A stretch of DNA of 64,000 nucleotides, from NCBI RefSeq assembly GCF_052161655.1, contig NZ_CP197418.1:2542001-2606000 (forward strand). Direction: 5' to 3'. Under the pieces are notes generated by a model. That model ran no database searches and was not told where the DNA came from. It worked only from the letters and a program-made list of their open reading frames with translations. How positions within the stretch are numbered: the first letter of the stretch is position 1; each line of letters begins with the position of its first letter. The stretch comes from Novipirellula sp052161655 (GTDB lineage Bacteria > Planctomycetota > Planctomycetia > Pirellulales > Pirellulaceae). The translations under genes were made by a program, and so were the position numbers. Of this stretch, positions 46,399 to 54,982 are shown piece after piece.

Positions 46399-47844
46399 CT
46401 ACGCCAACAATTCTTTGACGACGTGATGCTCTTCGACGCCGGTCAGTTTGACGTTTAGGCCGCGAAAATTGACGCTGAGCCGTTGATGATCCAGACCTAG
46501 GCAGTGCAGGATCGTGGCTTGGATGTCATGCACATGCACGGGCCGCTCGGTGATGTTGAATCCGAGTTCGTCGGTCGCGCCGAGTGTGATTCCTGGTTTG
46601 ATTCCGCCGCCGGAAAACCACATCGTGAACGCTTGCGGATGATGGTCGCGTCCCATGCTGCGTCCCAACGCGGCACTCGATTCGACCATCGGTGTTCGGC
46701 CAAACTCGCCGCCCCAGACGACCAACGTTTCGTCCAGCAATCCTCGCTGCTTCAAATCCTTGATCAACGCGGCACAGCCCTGATCGGTCGCGGCACATTG
46801 CGACTTCAAACCGCCGGCGACGTTGCTGTGGTGGTCCCATCCCGAGTGGTAAACCTGGATAAAACGCACTCCTCGCTCTGCCAAACGGCGAGCGAGTAGG
46901 CAGTTGTTGGCAAACGACTTGGACGCATTACCCGGATCGGCACCATACATCGCAAGCGTCTCAGCCGACTCGCTATCAAAATCCATCAACTCAGGAGCCC
47001 GCGTTTGCATTCGATATGCCATCTCGTACGAGCGAATCCGGGTTTCAATCTCAGGATCAAACACCACTGATTGGCGTTTCTGATTCATCTTGCGAATCAA
47101 ATCAAGCGAGTCACGCTGAGCTTGCGTGTCGAAACCGGTCGGATTGGCAACGTTTAAAATCGGATCGCCCGACTCACGAAAGGGAACGCCCTGATGCGAA
47201 CCGGGCAAGAAACCGCTGCCCCACATCGCCGCCCCGCCACTCAGGTTGCCGCCACTTTTTAGAACCACAAACGAAGGCAGATCGTTCGCCTCGCTGCCAA
47301 GCCCATAGCTCAACCAAGCCCCCATGCTCGGTCGACCCGGCAACTGATTTCCGGTATTGAACAACAATTGGGCGGGTGCGTGATTGAACAGATCGGTCGT
47401 GCAAGATTTCACGAACGAAATATCGTCGACGACTTTGGACAGATAGGGCAAGCGATCCGATAGCTCGGCTCCACTTTCACCATACTTGGCAAACGGGAAC
47501 TGTGGCCCCAGCACCGCCGCATCGGGCTGGATAAACGCGTAACGTTGGTTACCGATTACCGACGGTGGGATCGGCTGGCCGGCGAGTTCGGCCAGTTTGG
47601 GTTTGTTGTCAAACAAATCAAGTTGGCTGGGTGCTCCGGCCATGAACAAAAAGATCACCCGTTTTGCTTTGGCAGGGAAGTGAGTCGGACGCACGGAACT
47701 CGGTTGCGACGCGTCATCTTGCCCAGCCAGAGCATGCTTCGCCCCGCCAGCGATCAGCGACGCCAGTGCCATTTTGCCAAGGCCGACACCACAATCTTGA
47801 AAAAAGTGGCGGCGGGTTGGATCGGGTTGTGAGTGAGGATTCAT
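46399..47844 (-). CDS. DUF1501 domain-containing protein (Tat-exported)
   Basis: 481 residues from ATG 47844. The N-terminal TRRHFFQDCGVGLGKMALAS has the twin-arginine form. The body matches DUF1501: LFMAGAPSQLDLFDNKPKLA, FIQVYHSGWDHHSN and VVWGGEFGRTPMVE...GRDHHPQAFTMWFSGGGIK, resembling the alkaline-phosphatase-like fold. These proteins almost always travel with cytochrome-c-like/DUF1549/DUF1553 proteins in planctomycetes, and that partner lies immediately upstream. Role unknown. Confidence 0.92.
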   Translation of the reverse strand: MNPHSQPDPTRRHFFQDCGVGLGKMALASLIAGGAKHALAGQDDASQPSSVRPTHFPAKAKRVIFLFMAGAPSQLDLFDNKPKLAELAGQPIPPSVIGNQRYAFIQPDAAVLGPQFPFAKYGESGAELSDRLPYLSKVVDDISFVKSCTTDLFNHAPAQLLFNTGNQLPGRPSMGAWLSYGLGSEANDLPSFVVLKSGGNLSGGAAMWGSGFLPGSHQGVPFRESGDPILNVANPTGFDTQAQRDSLDLIRKMNQKRQSVVFDPEIETRIRSYEMAYRMQTRAPELMDFDSESAETLAMYGADPGNASKSFANNCLLARRLAERGVRFIQVYHSGWDHHSNVAGGLKSQCAATDQGCAALIKDLKQRGLLDETLVVWGGEFGRTPMVESSAALGRSMGRDHHPQAFTMWFSGGGIKPGITLGATDELGFNITERPVHVHDIQATILHCLGLDHQRLSVNFRGLNVKLTGVEEHHVVKELLA

Positions 47845-47918
47845 TGCTTTCACCAAGGGACGCTAAGCGGTGCAGTGGCTCGAAAAAAGATCGATCGATT
47901 GATTGATCGAGCGTTCGG

Positions 47919-50900
47919 TCAGGGGCGAGTAACGGCTTCGTCTAAGTTCATGATCACACGAGCGACCATCGACCACGCCGCGAAGTCGGCGGTGGCGCTT
48001 TTGTCGTTGCCAATCTCCGCAGCAGCAAGATCTCCGGAAACCAGCCGTTGCTTTTGAGCGTCGAAGTATGCCGTTAACATCTCCACTTCGTCGGCCGTGG
48101 GAGGCCGCGTCAGAATTCGGCGGAACATCGACGTCGCGATATCCGCAGGCGAATCATTTGCATCTTCATCGGCCTGTTTTGCTAACGTCTGTTTCGCCAA
48201 AGCCTGTTTTGCCAAAGCTCGGGCCATCTCAAAATACATTTCGTCATTTAACACCGTCAGCGCTTGCAGCGGCGTGTTGCTGCGGTTTCGCTGCGGGATG
48301 CACTCTTCGCCGGTTGGGGCATCAAACACGGTGTAGGCGGCAAATGCCGAAGTCCGCTTTTTGAACGTATAGATCGAGCGGCGATAGCGATCGGCGTCCT
48401 TGGCGGTGTTCCATTTAAAATTGCCATACGCCAACTCCGTCACACTCGGAGGCTGCGGCGGAAACACGCCTGGGCCGTACATTTTCTCCGTCAGCAATCC
48501 TGATCCCCGGAGCATGATATCGCGAACCGTTTCGCCATTGACGCGGTAGCGTGCACCGCGGGCGAGCAGTCGATTATCGGGATCCATTTGGACAAGTTCG
48601 GCTGTCCCTTTGGAATCTTGACGATAGGTCGCGCTCATCACGATCGTCTTATGCAGTTGTTTGATCGACCAACCGTTGTCGATCAATTCGACGCTCAACC
48701 AATCGAGCAATTCAGGATGCGTCGGCGGTTCGGACTGGACGCCAAAGTCATCGTTGGACCGCACTAAGCCAGCACCGAACAGTGACCGCCAAGCACGGTT
48801 CACGGTCACCCGTGCGATCAAGGGATTGGCGTCACTGACTAGCCAGCGGGCCATCTCAAGTCGATTTTCCGGCGAACGCCCCTCGTCTTCAACGAACACG
48901 CTCAGCATCCCCGGACCCACTTGCTCCTTCGGACTAAGGTACTCACCACGATGATGTCGAAAAGTGGGCCGAGGATGATCGGCCGGCCGCTCTTGCATCA
49001 CTAACGTGGTCGTCAGCTCTGGCAGCTTCGCTCGCAATGCATCGATCGGTTTGCGTGCCTCGGCCAATAGCGGAGTTGTTCGCAGAAACTCGCGTCGCAA
49101 TATTTCGCTTTGTCCTTTGTTTTCGTCTGATGAGGCGAGAATCGTCTCAGCGGCCTCGGACAGTTGGCTCGCGACCGACCCCGGCTTTTGGGTGATTGCA
49201 AAGCGAAAACGCCCAAGACTCGCGACGTAATGACGTTCAAACAGCAACTTGATGCGAAGGTTGCCAGGCGTTTCAATCGGCTGCTGCAGATTCATCACCA
49301 AATGCAACCGTTCGCCTTTGTGATTACCGGGTTGCCAGCCAGTCGATCCATCGCCATCAAAAACGTTATCGGGACGGACCTTGGGATTGCCGTCGTTGGT
49401 GGTGTGGTAGTTGTGCGAGACCTCGCCAAAACTCAACGAGGCATCGCCGAGCGTCGCATTTAATTCGCTCACAAAGAAATCGCCTTTGCGGCCTTCGTAG
49501 AACGCCAGCCCGGGACCACGCTCGGGCAGCCGATCGTCGGGCAATGCTTCGAGCCGAATGGCCGTGATCGGCAAATCGCTTTGCTGAATCGTAAACGTCA
49601 ACTCGTACTGGTCACGCTTGGTGGTGTCGCCGCTGGCAAAGACGCTGCCGTCATCGAGTGGTTCGAGCCGTGGCAAGTTGGATTTCATCTCCGTCGGCGT
49701 GATCACTTCCCATGGCGTCGCGACCGCTTCTTGACTGCGAATCCATTTTGCGAATTCACTTTCGAAAGTCACCGATTCATCTTCGCCGACCGGAAAGGAG
49801 TTCGCCAACTGAGATTCGAGCCGCTCGATTTGATCCAGCGTTTCGCTTCGCTGTTGCTCCACTGTGGGATCAGGGATCGCAAAGTCGGGTTCGTCGGCAT
49901 TGTTCAACAGCGCCATCAACCGAAAGTAATCGGTGTGCGTGATCGGATCGAACTTATGCGTATGGCACTGCGCACAACCCGTGGTCAAACCGAGCCAGAC
50001 GATGCCGGTCGTTGCGACGCGATCGACCATCGCGAGGTAACGATACTCAAGCGGATCGATACCGCCTTCTTCATTGAGCATCGTGTTGCGATGAAATCCG
50101 GTCGCGATCAAATCATCGGGACTTTTGCCAGGCAACAAATCGCCAGCTAACTGTTTGATCGAAAACTGATCGTAGGGCATGTCTTCGTTGAGCGCCCGGA
50201 TCACCCAATCTCGATAGGGCCAAATCGACCGCTCACGATCTTTCTCGTAGCCATTGGTGTCGGCGTAACGAGCGAGATCCAGCCAAGGCAGAGCCCAGTG
50301 TTCACCATAGCGAGGCGATTGCAGAAGTTCGTCGACCAGTGCTTCATAAGCATGCGGATCGCTGGAGGCCACAAACGCATCGGCTTGCTGCGGCGTTGGC
50401 GGTAGTCCGATCAAATCGATGTACAACCGACGCACCAACGTCATCCGGTCAGCTTCGGGCGAGGGCGAAAGTCCTTCACCGTCCAGACGGTCCAGCACAA
50501 AGGCGTCGATCGCGTTTCTGGCCCAGTCGGATTGCGAAACGGTCGGCACAGGCGGCCGCGCCGGCGGGGTGAAGGCCCAGTGTTTATCGTACTTCGCTCC
50601 GCTTTGCACCCAATCGCGAAGCAGTTTTTTCTGTTCGGGTTTGAGCGTCCCTGCGTGCGGAGGCGGCATGACCTCATCTTCGTCGGCAGAGAACAGCCGC
50701 CGCACCAGTTCGCTCGCGTCCGGATCGCCTGGTTCGATCACTCCATGTTCGATCGCAGCTTCGTCGACGTCGAGCCGCAGATCGGCTTCGCGATGCGATT
50801 CGTCGGGGCCGTGACAAGCAAAACACTGCGACGCCAACACGGGACGAACATCTCGATTGAACGAGATTTCATCGTCGGCGTTCAGACGGGCGAGGGCACC

Positions 50901-50966
50901 AACGACGCTGCAAATGAGAGCAAGCAGGACGCGGTGAACAAGGTGGGGGGAGGGGTGGGACTTCAT
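47919..50966 (-). CDS. Cytochrome-c-like/DUF1549/DUF1553 secreted protein (planctomycete PSD1 type)
   Basis: 1,015 residues. Hydrophobic N-terminus then a heme-type motif (SQCFACHGPDESHREADLRL, C48, C51, H52). DUF1549 follows (NAIDAFVLDRLDGEGLSPSP; LPWLDLARYADTNGYEKDR) and DUF1553 in the C-terminal part (NPLIARVTVNRAWRSLFGAG; PLQALTVLNDEMYFEMARAL). ATG 50966. Forms an operon with the DUF1501 gene, 74 bp downstream. The family is highly expanded in planctomycetes and linked to polysaccharide use, without a defined biochemical role. Confidence 0.93.
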   Translation of the reverse strand: MKSHPSPHLVHRVLLALICSVVGALARLNADDEISFNRDVRPVLASQCFACHGPDESHREADLRLDVDEAAIEHGVIEPGDPDASELVRRLFSADEDEVMPPPHAGTLKPEQKKLLRDWVQSGAKYDKHWAFTPPARPPVPTVSQSDWARNAIDAFVLDRLDGEGLSPSPEADRMTLVRRLYIDLIGLPPTPQQADAFVASSDPHAYEALVDELLQSPRYGEHWALPWLDLARYADTNGYEKDRERSIWPYRDWVIRALNEDMPYDQFSIKQLAGDLLPGKSPDDLIATGFHRNTMLNEEGGIDPLEYRYLAMVDRVATTGIVWLGLTTGCAQCHTHKFDPITHTDYFRLMALLNNADEPDFAIPDPTVEQQRSETLDQIERLESQLANSFPVGEDESVTFESEFAKWIRSQEAVATPWEVITPTEMKSNLPRLEPLDDGSVFASGDTTKRDQYELTFTIQQSDLPITAIRLEALPDDRLPERGPGLAFYEGRKGDFFVSELNATLGDASLSFGEVSHNYHTTNDGNPKVRPDNVFDGDGSTGWQPGNHKGERLHLVMNLQQPIETPGNLRIKLLFERHYVASLGRFRFAITQKPGSVASQLSEAAETILASSDENKGQSEILRREFLRTTPLLAEARKPIDALRAKLPELTTTLVMQERPADHPRPTFRHHRGEYLSPKEQVGPGMLSVFVEDEGRSPENRLEMARWLVSDANPLIARVTVNRAWRSLFGAGLVRSNDDFGVQSEPPTHPELLDWLSVELIDNGWSIKQLHKTIVMSATYRQDSKGTAELVQMDPDNRLLARGARYRVNGETVRDIMLRGSGLLTEKMYGPGVFPPQPPSVTELAYGNFKWNTAKDADRYRRSIYTFKKRTSAFAAYTVFDAPTGEECIPQRNRSNTPLQALTVLNDEMYFEMARALAKQALAKQTLAKQADEDANDSPADIATSMFRRILTRPPTADEVEMLTAYFDAQKQRLVSGDLAAAEIGNDKSATADFAAWSMVARVIMNLDEAVTRP

Positions 50967-51107
50967 GGATGTATCATAGTCGATGGCAAACGCTTCGTCG
51001 CGTGTTGACGATTGCGGCCGCTCGCCAGCAGGCGGGGCGATTTGGTATCCTTGCAGTTACCTTCAAAGTGTCACTCCATTTTACCTACATTCTGTTGAGC
51101 TTTCGCA

Positions 51108-51986
51108 TTGTCTACTACGGAATCCACGCCCCAAGTGATTGACGAAGATCCTGGATTGGTTGTTGGCGGCCATCAACTGAAGAGCCGTCTGATCGTGGGG
51201 ACCGGTCGCTATGACTCGATGCCGCAAATGCGGGACTCGCTTCTTGCCTCGGGCAGTGATTGTGTGACGGTCGCGGTCCGTCGCGAGCGGCTGTATGACC
51301 GGATGGGGCAAAATATCCTCGATTTCCTCGACCTGGATCGATACATTTTGCTGCCCAATACGGCGGGTTGCTACACTGCCAAGGACGCGATCCGAGCCGC
51401 GAAACTCGGCCGCGAAATCCTGCGTTCACTCAATAACGCCGGCGCCGATTGGGTCAAATTGGAAGTGCTTGGCGATAGCAAAACGCTGTTGCCGGATCCA
51501 TCGGAAACGCTGGCCGCGTGTGAGGAACTGAGCAAAGAGGGATTCAAAGTCCTCTGTTACACCAGCGATTGTCCAGTCACGGCCCAGCGTCTGAAAGCCG
51601 TCGGAGCCGCCAGCGTGATGCCGGCGGGCAGTCCGATCGGCAGTGGCCAGGGGCTGCTGAATCCCAACAACCTGCGGATCATCCTGGAGTATTTGAAGGA
51701 AGACGATCCCGATTATCCCGTCATCATCGATGCGGGCGTGGGCACCGCCAGCGACGTCAGCGAAGCGTTCGAGCTGGGGGCCGACGGCGTGTTGTTGAAC
51801 ACGGCCATCGCGCATGCACGTGATCCGATCCGGATGGCACGAGCGATGAAGCATGCGTCGATCGCGGGCCGTGACGCGTATTTGGCTGGTCGTATTCCTA
51901 AGCGACTTTACGGTACCGCCAGCAGTCCCGAAGAGGGTGTCATCAGCACACGCCCCTACGGATCCGCGCCGTTGAGCGGCCAGTAA
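51108..51986 (+). CDS. thiG: Thiazole synthase
   Basis: 292 residues. The start is TTG 51108; no ATG occurs before the core. TIM-barrel landmarks: LIVGTGRYDSMPQMRDSLLA, the Schiff-base lysine K117 in ADWVKLEVLGDSKTLLPD, VMPAGSPIGSGQGLLN, and VDAGVGTASDVSEAFELGAD in form. It builds the thiazole phosphate of thiamine from 1-deoxyxylulose-5-phosphate, ThiS thiocarboxylate and dehydroglycine. No thiS, thiH/thiO or thiF is adjacent, and no TPP riboswitch is visible upstream, so it is a lone gene. Confidence 0.94.
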   Translation: MSTTESTPQVIDEDPGLVVGGHQLKSRLIVGTGRYDSMPQMRDSLLASGSDCVTVAVRRERLYDRMGQNILDFLDLDRYILLPNTAGCYTAKDAIRAAKLGREILRSLNNAGADWVKLEVLGDSKTLLPDPSETLAACEELSKEGFKVLCYTSDCPVTAQRLKAVGAASVMPAGSPIGSGQGLLNPNNLRIILEYLKEDDPDYPVIIDAGVGTASDVSEAFELGADGVLLNTAIAHARDPIRMARAMKHASIAGRDAYLAGRIPKRLYGTASSPEEGVISTRPYGSAPLSGQ

Positions 51987-52022
51987 GCGGAAACGCCGTC
52001 TTGCGTAGGCCGGCAACGCATT

Positions 52023-52334
52023 CACCCTCCCGTGTGCGGGAGGGGCGGACGCGTTAGCGGCCGGGGAGGGCTGGTTGCACTGTGTTTGCACGATCCACTG
52101 CTAACACACCGAGGCCCCACCCAGAGCTTGCTGCCGCTCGCTCTGACCTCCCCAAAACAAGTTTCGGGGAGGTGAAAATGAATTTACCTCCCGTGTGCGG
52201 GAGGGTCGGACGCGTTAGCGGCCGGGGAGGGCTGGTTGCACTGTGCTTGCACGATCCACCGCTAACACGCCGGTGCCTCACCCAGAGCTTGCTGCCGCTC
52301 GCTCTGACCTCCCCAAAACAAGTTTCGGGGAGGT
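52023..52334. repeat. 162-bp repeat array A (two copies)
   Basis: Direct copies start near 52023 and 52186 (marker cgtgtgcggg at 52031 and 52192). Each unit has a CCCTCCCGTGTGCGGGAGGG hairpin, ACGCGTTAGCGGCCGGG, a GCTTGCACGATCCACCGCTA segment and a terminal ACCTCCCC/GGGGAGGT hairpin. The array fills the convergent gap between thiG and the HAD phosphatase. The same unit, same orientation, occurs three times at 54464-54938. Confidence 0.9.
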
Positions 52335-52383
52335 CAGAGTCCGCATGCGTGCAATGTCGCCCGCTGGAATTCGCTAGTATTGC

Positions 52384-52408
52384 CGAAAGTCTTGACGACT
52401 TCCGCTAC
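52384..52408. repeat. 25-bp dispersed sequence, copy 1
   Basis: A 25-bp sequence containing AAAGTCTTGACGACTTCCGC is identical to 60806-60830. Here it lies just downstream of the HAD phosphatase stop and beyond array A. Confidence 0.6.
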
Positions 52409-52412
52409 AACA

Positions 52413-53120
52413 TCATGCGATTAATTTGTGCAATCTCGGATCCAATAACGAATCGGCGATCAACATCACTCCGCTGAACGATTGGTCTTTGGTGTGCTCG
52501 CTTGGCACGGCGACCGTTTGTGCGCCTGCGGCCAATGCCGCAACACATCCATTGCCACTATCTTCGAGAACCAGCATGTCCGACGCAGGGATCTGCATTT
52601 TCTCGGCCGCAGACAAATACATCTCGGGGTGCGGTTTGCCATTCACGACGTCGTTCCCGGTCAATACAAACGCAAGTTGATCGGACCAATCAAACGTCGG
52701 TAAAATCACGTCGACAAACTTGCGTTGACTGCTGGTCGCCAGCCCAAATGGCAAACCGGATTGCTGTAGCGAGTCCATCCATTGGCTCAGCCCTGGCATC
52801 GGACGAAGCTGCTCAGACAACAACGCTCCATACAGTTCATCGGATTCGGCGAGCAGTGCTTCGGGTGAATCTGAAAGATGGTGCATCTCGATCATTTGTG
52901 CGATCGCCGACACACCGATGCGGCCCATCATGCGGGCCTGTAATTCACGGCTGTAGCGATATCCTCGCCGCTGCAGTAACGTATCGCCCACTTGCCAGTA
53001 CAATCGTTCAGTATCAATCAGCAGCCCGTCCATATCGAGTGCCACCCCGCGAACCGGTTTTCGCGCGGCGTCGGATTGCTCGTCGGACGACTGGGAGCCC
53101 GTGGTGTCAAAATCGTTCAT
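52413..53120 (-). CDS. HAD-superfamily phosphatase (beta-phosphoglucomutase-like)
   Basis: 235 residues from ATG 53120. Motif I is the DxD-type VALDMDGLLIDTERLYWQVG. Motif II is LATSSQRKFVDVILPTF. Motif III/IV is GKPHPEMYLSAAEKMQIPA with LVLEDSGNGCVAALAAGAQT. A helical cap lies between motifs I and II, as in subclass IA. Substrate unclear. The 5' end overlaps the divergent DUF3754 gene start by about 20 bp. Confidence 0.82.
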   Translation of the reverse strand: MNDFDTTGSQSSDEQSDAARKPVRGVALDMDGLLIDTERLYWQVGDTLLQRRGYRYSRELQARMMGRIGVSAIAQMIEMHHLSDSPEALLAESDELYGALLSEQLRPMPGLSQWMDSLQQSGLPFGLATSSQRKFVDVILPTFDWSDQLAFVLTGNDVVNGKPHPEMYLSAAEKMQIPASDMLVLEDSGNGCVAALAAGAQTVAVPSEHTKDQSFSGVMLIADSLLDPRLHKLIA

Positions 53121-54429
53121 TGATCGTTTTCTCGTCGAGTGGTCTGTCAATCGTGACGGCGCGACGACACGCCCATTGGGCAGTTCGTTCGGCGACATCA
53201 GCGAACTGAGTGCATCGGGACTGATCTCGGACAATCCCGATCACTGGTCCGTCGAGTTGTACTTGCCCGTGGAACCGTCGCGACTGCGTGAATACCTGAT
53301 CCAGCGAAACGAACTGACCGACTCGCAGCAACAGGTCTTTACCGAAGCGTTCGGGCAAGTCGAAAGCATACTCAATCGGAATAGTGCGGCGTACCACACC
53401 GAATTCTCGAAATGGTACTCCGCGCTCGATCCCGACTCAGACCATCGCGACCCGTTGGCGGAGGACTCAAAAGAATCAGCGGACTCGGACGCCGCCCCAC
53501 CCCAAGACGAAACGCCGGACGCCCCGACAACACATCCTCACATTGGGCCTACCCTAAAACTCTGCGAACGGATGCTGGTCGAAGCCGGATACCGCCGTCT
53601 GCAGCAATCCGACATCGAAGCGTGCGTGGGCGTGGCAAGCCAATGGGGCGTCCCGCTGCATGTCGACTTCACCCTGTTCGATCAGTTAGTGGTCTATTCG
53701 CGTGGCGATATTGTTGGCACACGCTTTCGCCGCCGGATTCGCACGATGTATCAACGCGAACCGGTCGAAGTTCCCGTGTATCAACGGATGGTCGTGCTGT
53801 TCAAACTGCACGACGATGATGTTTCCGAAGAGCAGCTCGCATCGGACTGCTTGCACCTGAGGATGTTTAAAAACATTCCCAAACTAGACGTTGATATGTT
53901 GTTGCCAGGAACGCAAGTCCGCATCAGCAAAGTAGACCGAGTTAAAATCATCGTGCCAAGTCTGGGGGGGCTCCTGATGTCGCTTCGCAAATTGGCCCAG
54001 TTCATTTTTCTGTTTGCCGCCATCACGCTCTATTCCTCGATGATGTTGGCGGGGTTGATCTTCGCCTCGATCGGCTACATCGTCCGCAGCGTCGTGAGCT
54101 ATTTCCAGACCAAGAACCGCTACTTGTTGAACTTGGCGAAGAACCTGTACTACCAAAAACTCGATACCAACGCAGGTGTGGGTTACCGTTTGATCCAACA
54201 AGCCCGTCAACAGAGTGAAGCCGAGGTGACGCTGGCGTTGTACGGCATCTTGTCAAGCGACACGCCGCTGAGTTCACGCAAACTCCGTCGTCACTGCGAG
54301 CGAATGATTCGTGAAGCGGTCAATGTCGAAGTCGACTTTCAAGTCGAGCGATCACTGCAAATCTTGTCGCAAGCTGGCCTGGTCGAACAAGTCGACGGCG
54401 AGAACTGGGGCATGAAGATGCGAGGCTGA
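53101..54429 (+). CDS. DUF3754 (TMEM143-like) membrane protein
   Basis: 442 residues starting at GTG 53101 or 53104 (MVSKSFIDRFLVEWSVN). A soluble N-terminus includes an acidic stretch (EDSKESADSDAAPPQDETPD) and then VPVYQRMVVLFKLHDDDVSE, LRMFKNIPKLDVDMLLPGTQ and DRVKIIVPSLGGLLMSLRKL. Two transmembrane helices follow (IFLFAAITLYSSMMLAGLIF; GYIVRSVVSYF), then a helical C-terminus. This is the DUF3754 arrangement shared with mitochondrial TMEM143 proteins. Function unknown. Confidence 0.78.
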   Translation: MVSKSFIDRFLVEWSVNRDGATTRPLGSSFGDISELSASGLISDNPDHWSVELYLPVEPSRLREYLIQRNELTDSQQQVFTEAFGQVESILNRNSAAYHTEFSKWYSALDPDSDHRDPLAEDSKESADSDAAPPQDETPDAPTTHPHIGPTLKLCERMLVEAGYRRLQQSDIEACVGVASQWGVPLHVDFTLFDQLVVYSRGDIVGTRFRRRIRTMYQREPVEVPVYQRMVVLFKLHDDDVSEEQLASDCLHLRMFKNIPKLDVDMLLPGTQVRISKVDRVKIIVPSLGGLLMSLRKLAQFIFLFAAITLYSSMMLAGLIFASIGYIVRSVVSYFQTKNRYLLNLAKNLYYQKLDTNAGVGYRLIQQARQQSEAEVTLALYGILSSDTPLSSRKLRRHCERMIREAVNVEVDFQVERSLQILSQAGLVEQVDGENWGMKMRG

Positions 54430-54463
54430 TGAGAGAGTCGATTTCCCAGGCCAAGCGAAATTT

Positions 54464-54938
54464 ACCCTCCCGTGTGCGGGAGGGTCGGACGCGTGAGCGG
54501 CCGGGGAGGGCTGGTTGCACTGTGCTTGCACGATCCACCGCTAACACACCGAGGCCCCACCCAGAGCTTGCTGCCGCTTACTCTGACCTCCCCAAAACAA
54601 GTTTCGGGGAGGTGAAAATGAATTTACCCTCCCGTGTGCGGGAGGGTCGGACGCGTTAGCGGCCGGGGAGGGTTGGTGGCACTGTGCTTGCACGATCCAT
54701 CGCTAACACACCGTGGCCCCACCCAGAGCTTGCTACCGCTTACTCTGACCTCCCCAAAACAAGTTTCGGGGAGGTGAAAGTGAATTCACCCTCCCGTGTG
54801 CGGGAGGGTCGGACGCGTTAGCGGCCGGGGAGGGCTGGTTGCACTATGCTTGCACGATCCACCGCTAACACACCGAGGCCCCACCCAGAGCTTGCTACCG
54901 CTTACTCTGACCTCCCCAAAACAAGTTTCGGGGAGGTG
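54464..54938. repeat. 162-bp repeat array B (three copies)
   Basis: Units start near 54464, 54626 and 54788 (cgtgtgcggg at 54471, 54633, 54795), each spaced by 162 bp, in the same orientation as array A. The array fills the convergent gap between the DUF3754 gene and the RND permease gene. Open frames crossing it are repeats read in frame. Confidence 0.9.
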
Positions 54939-54982
54939 AAACGTTTTAAAGGACAAACAGCCCGCTATGGAAACGACGCCCC

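Noticed and set aside
51000..51107. TPP riboswitch ahead of thiG.
   Set aside because: The conserved CUGAGA and ACCUGAUCUGGAUAAUGCCAGCG-type segments are not present.
52023..54938. Composite transposon bounded by the 162-bp repeats.
   Set aside because: The repeats are direct arrays without transposase, terminal inverted repeats or visible target duplications, and the genes between look resident.
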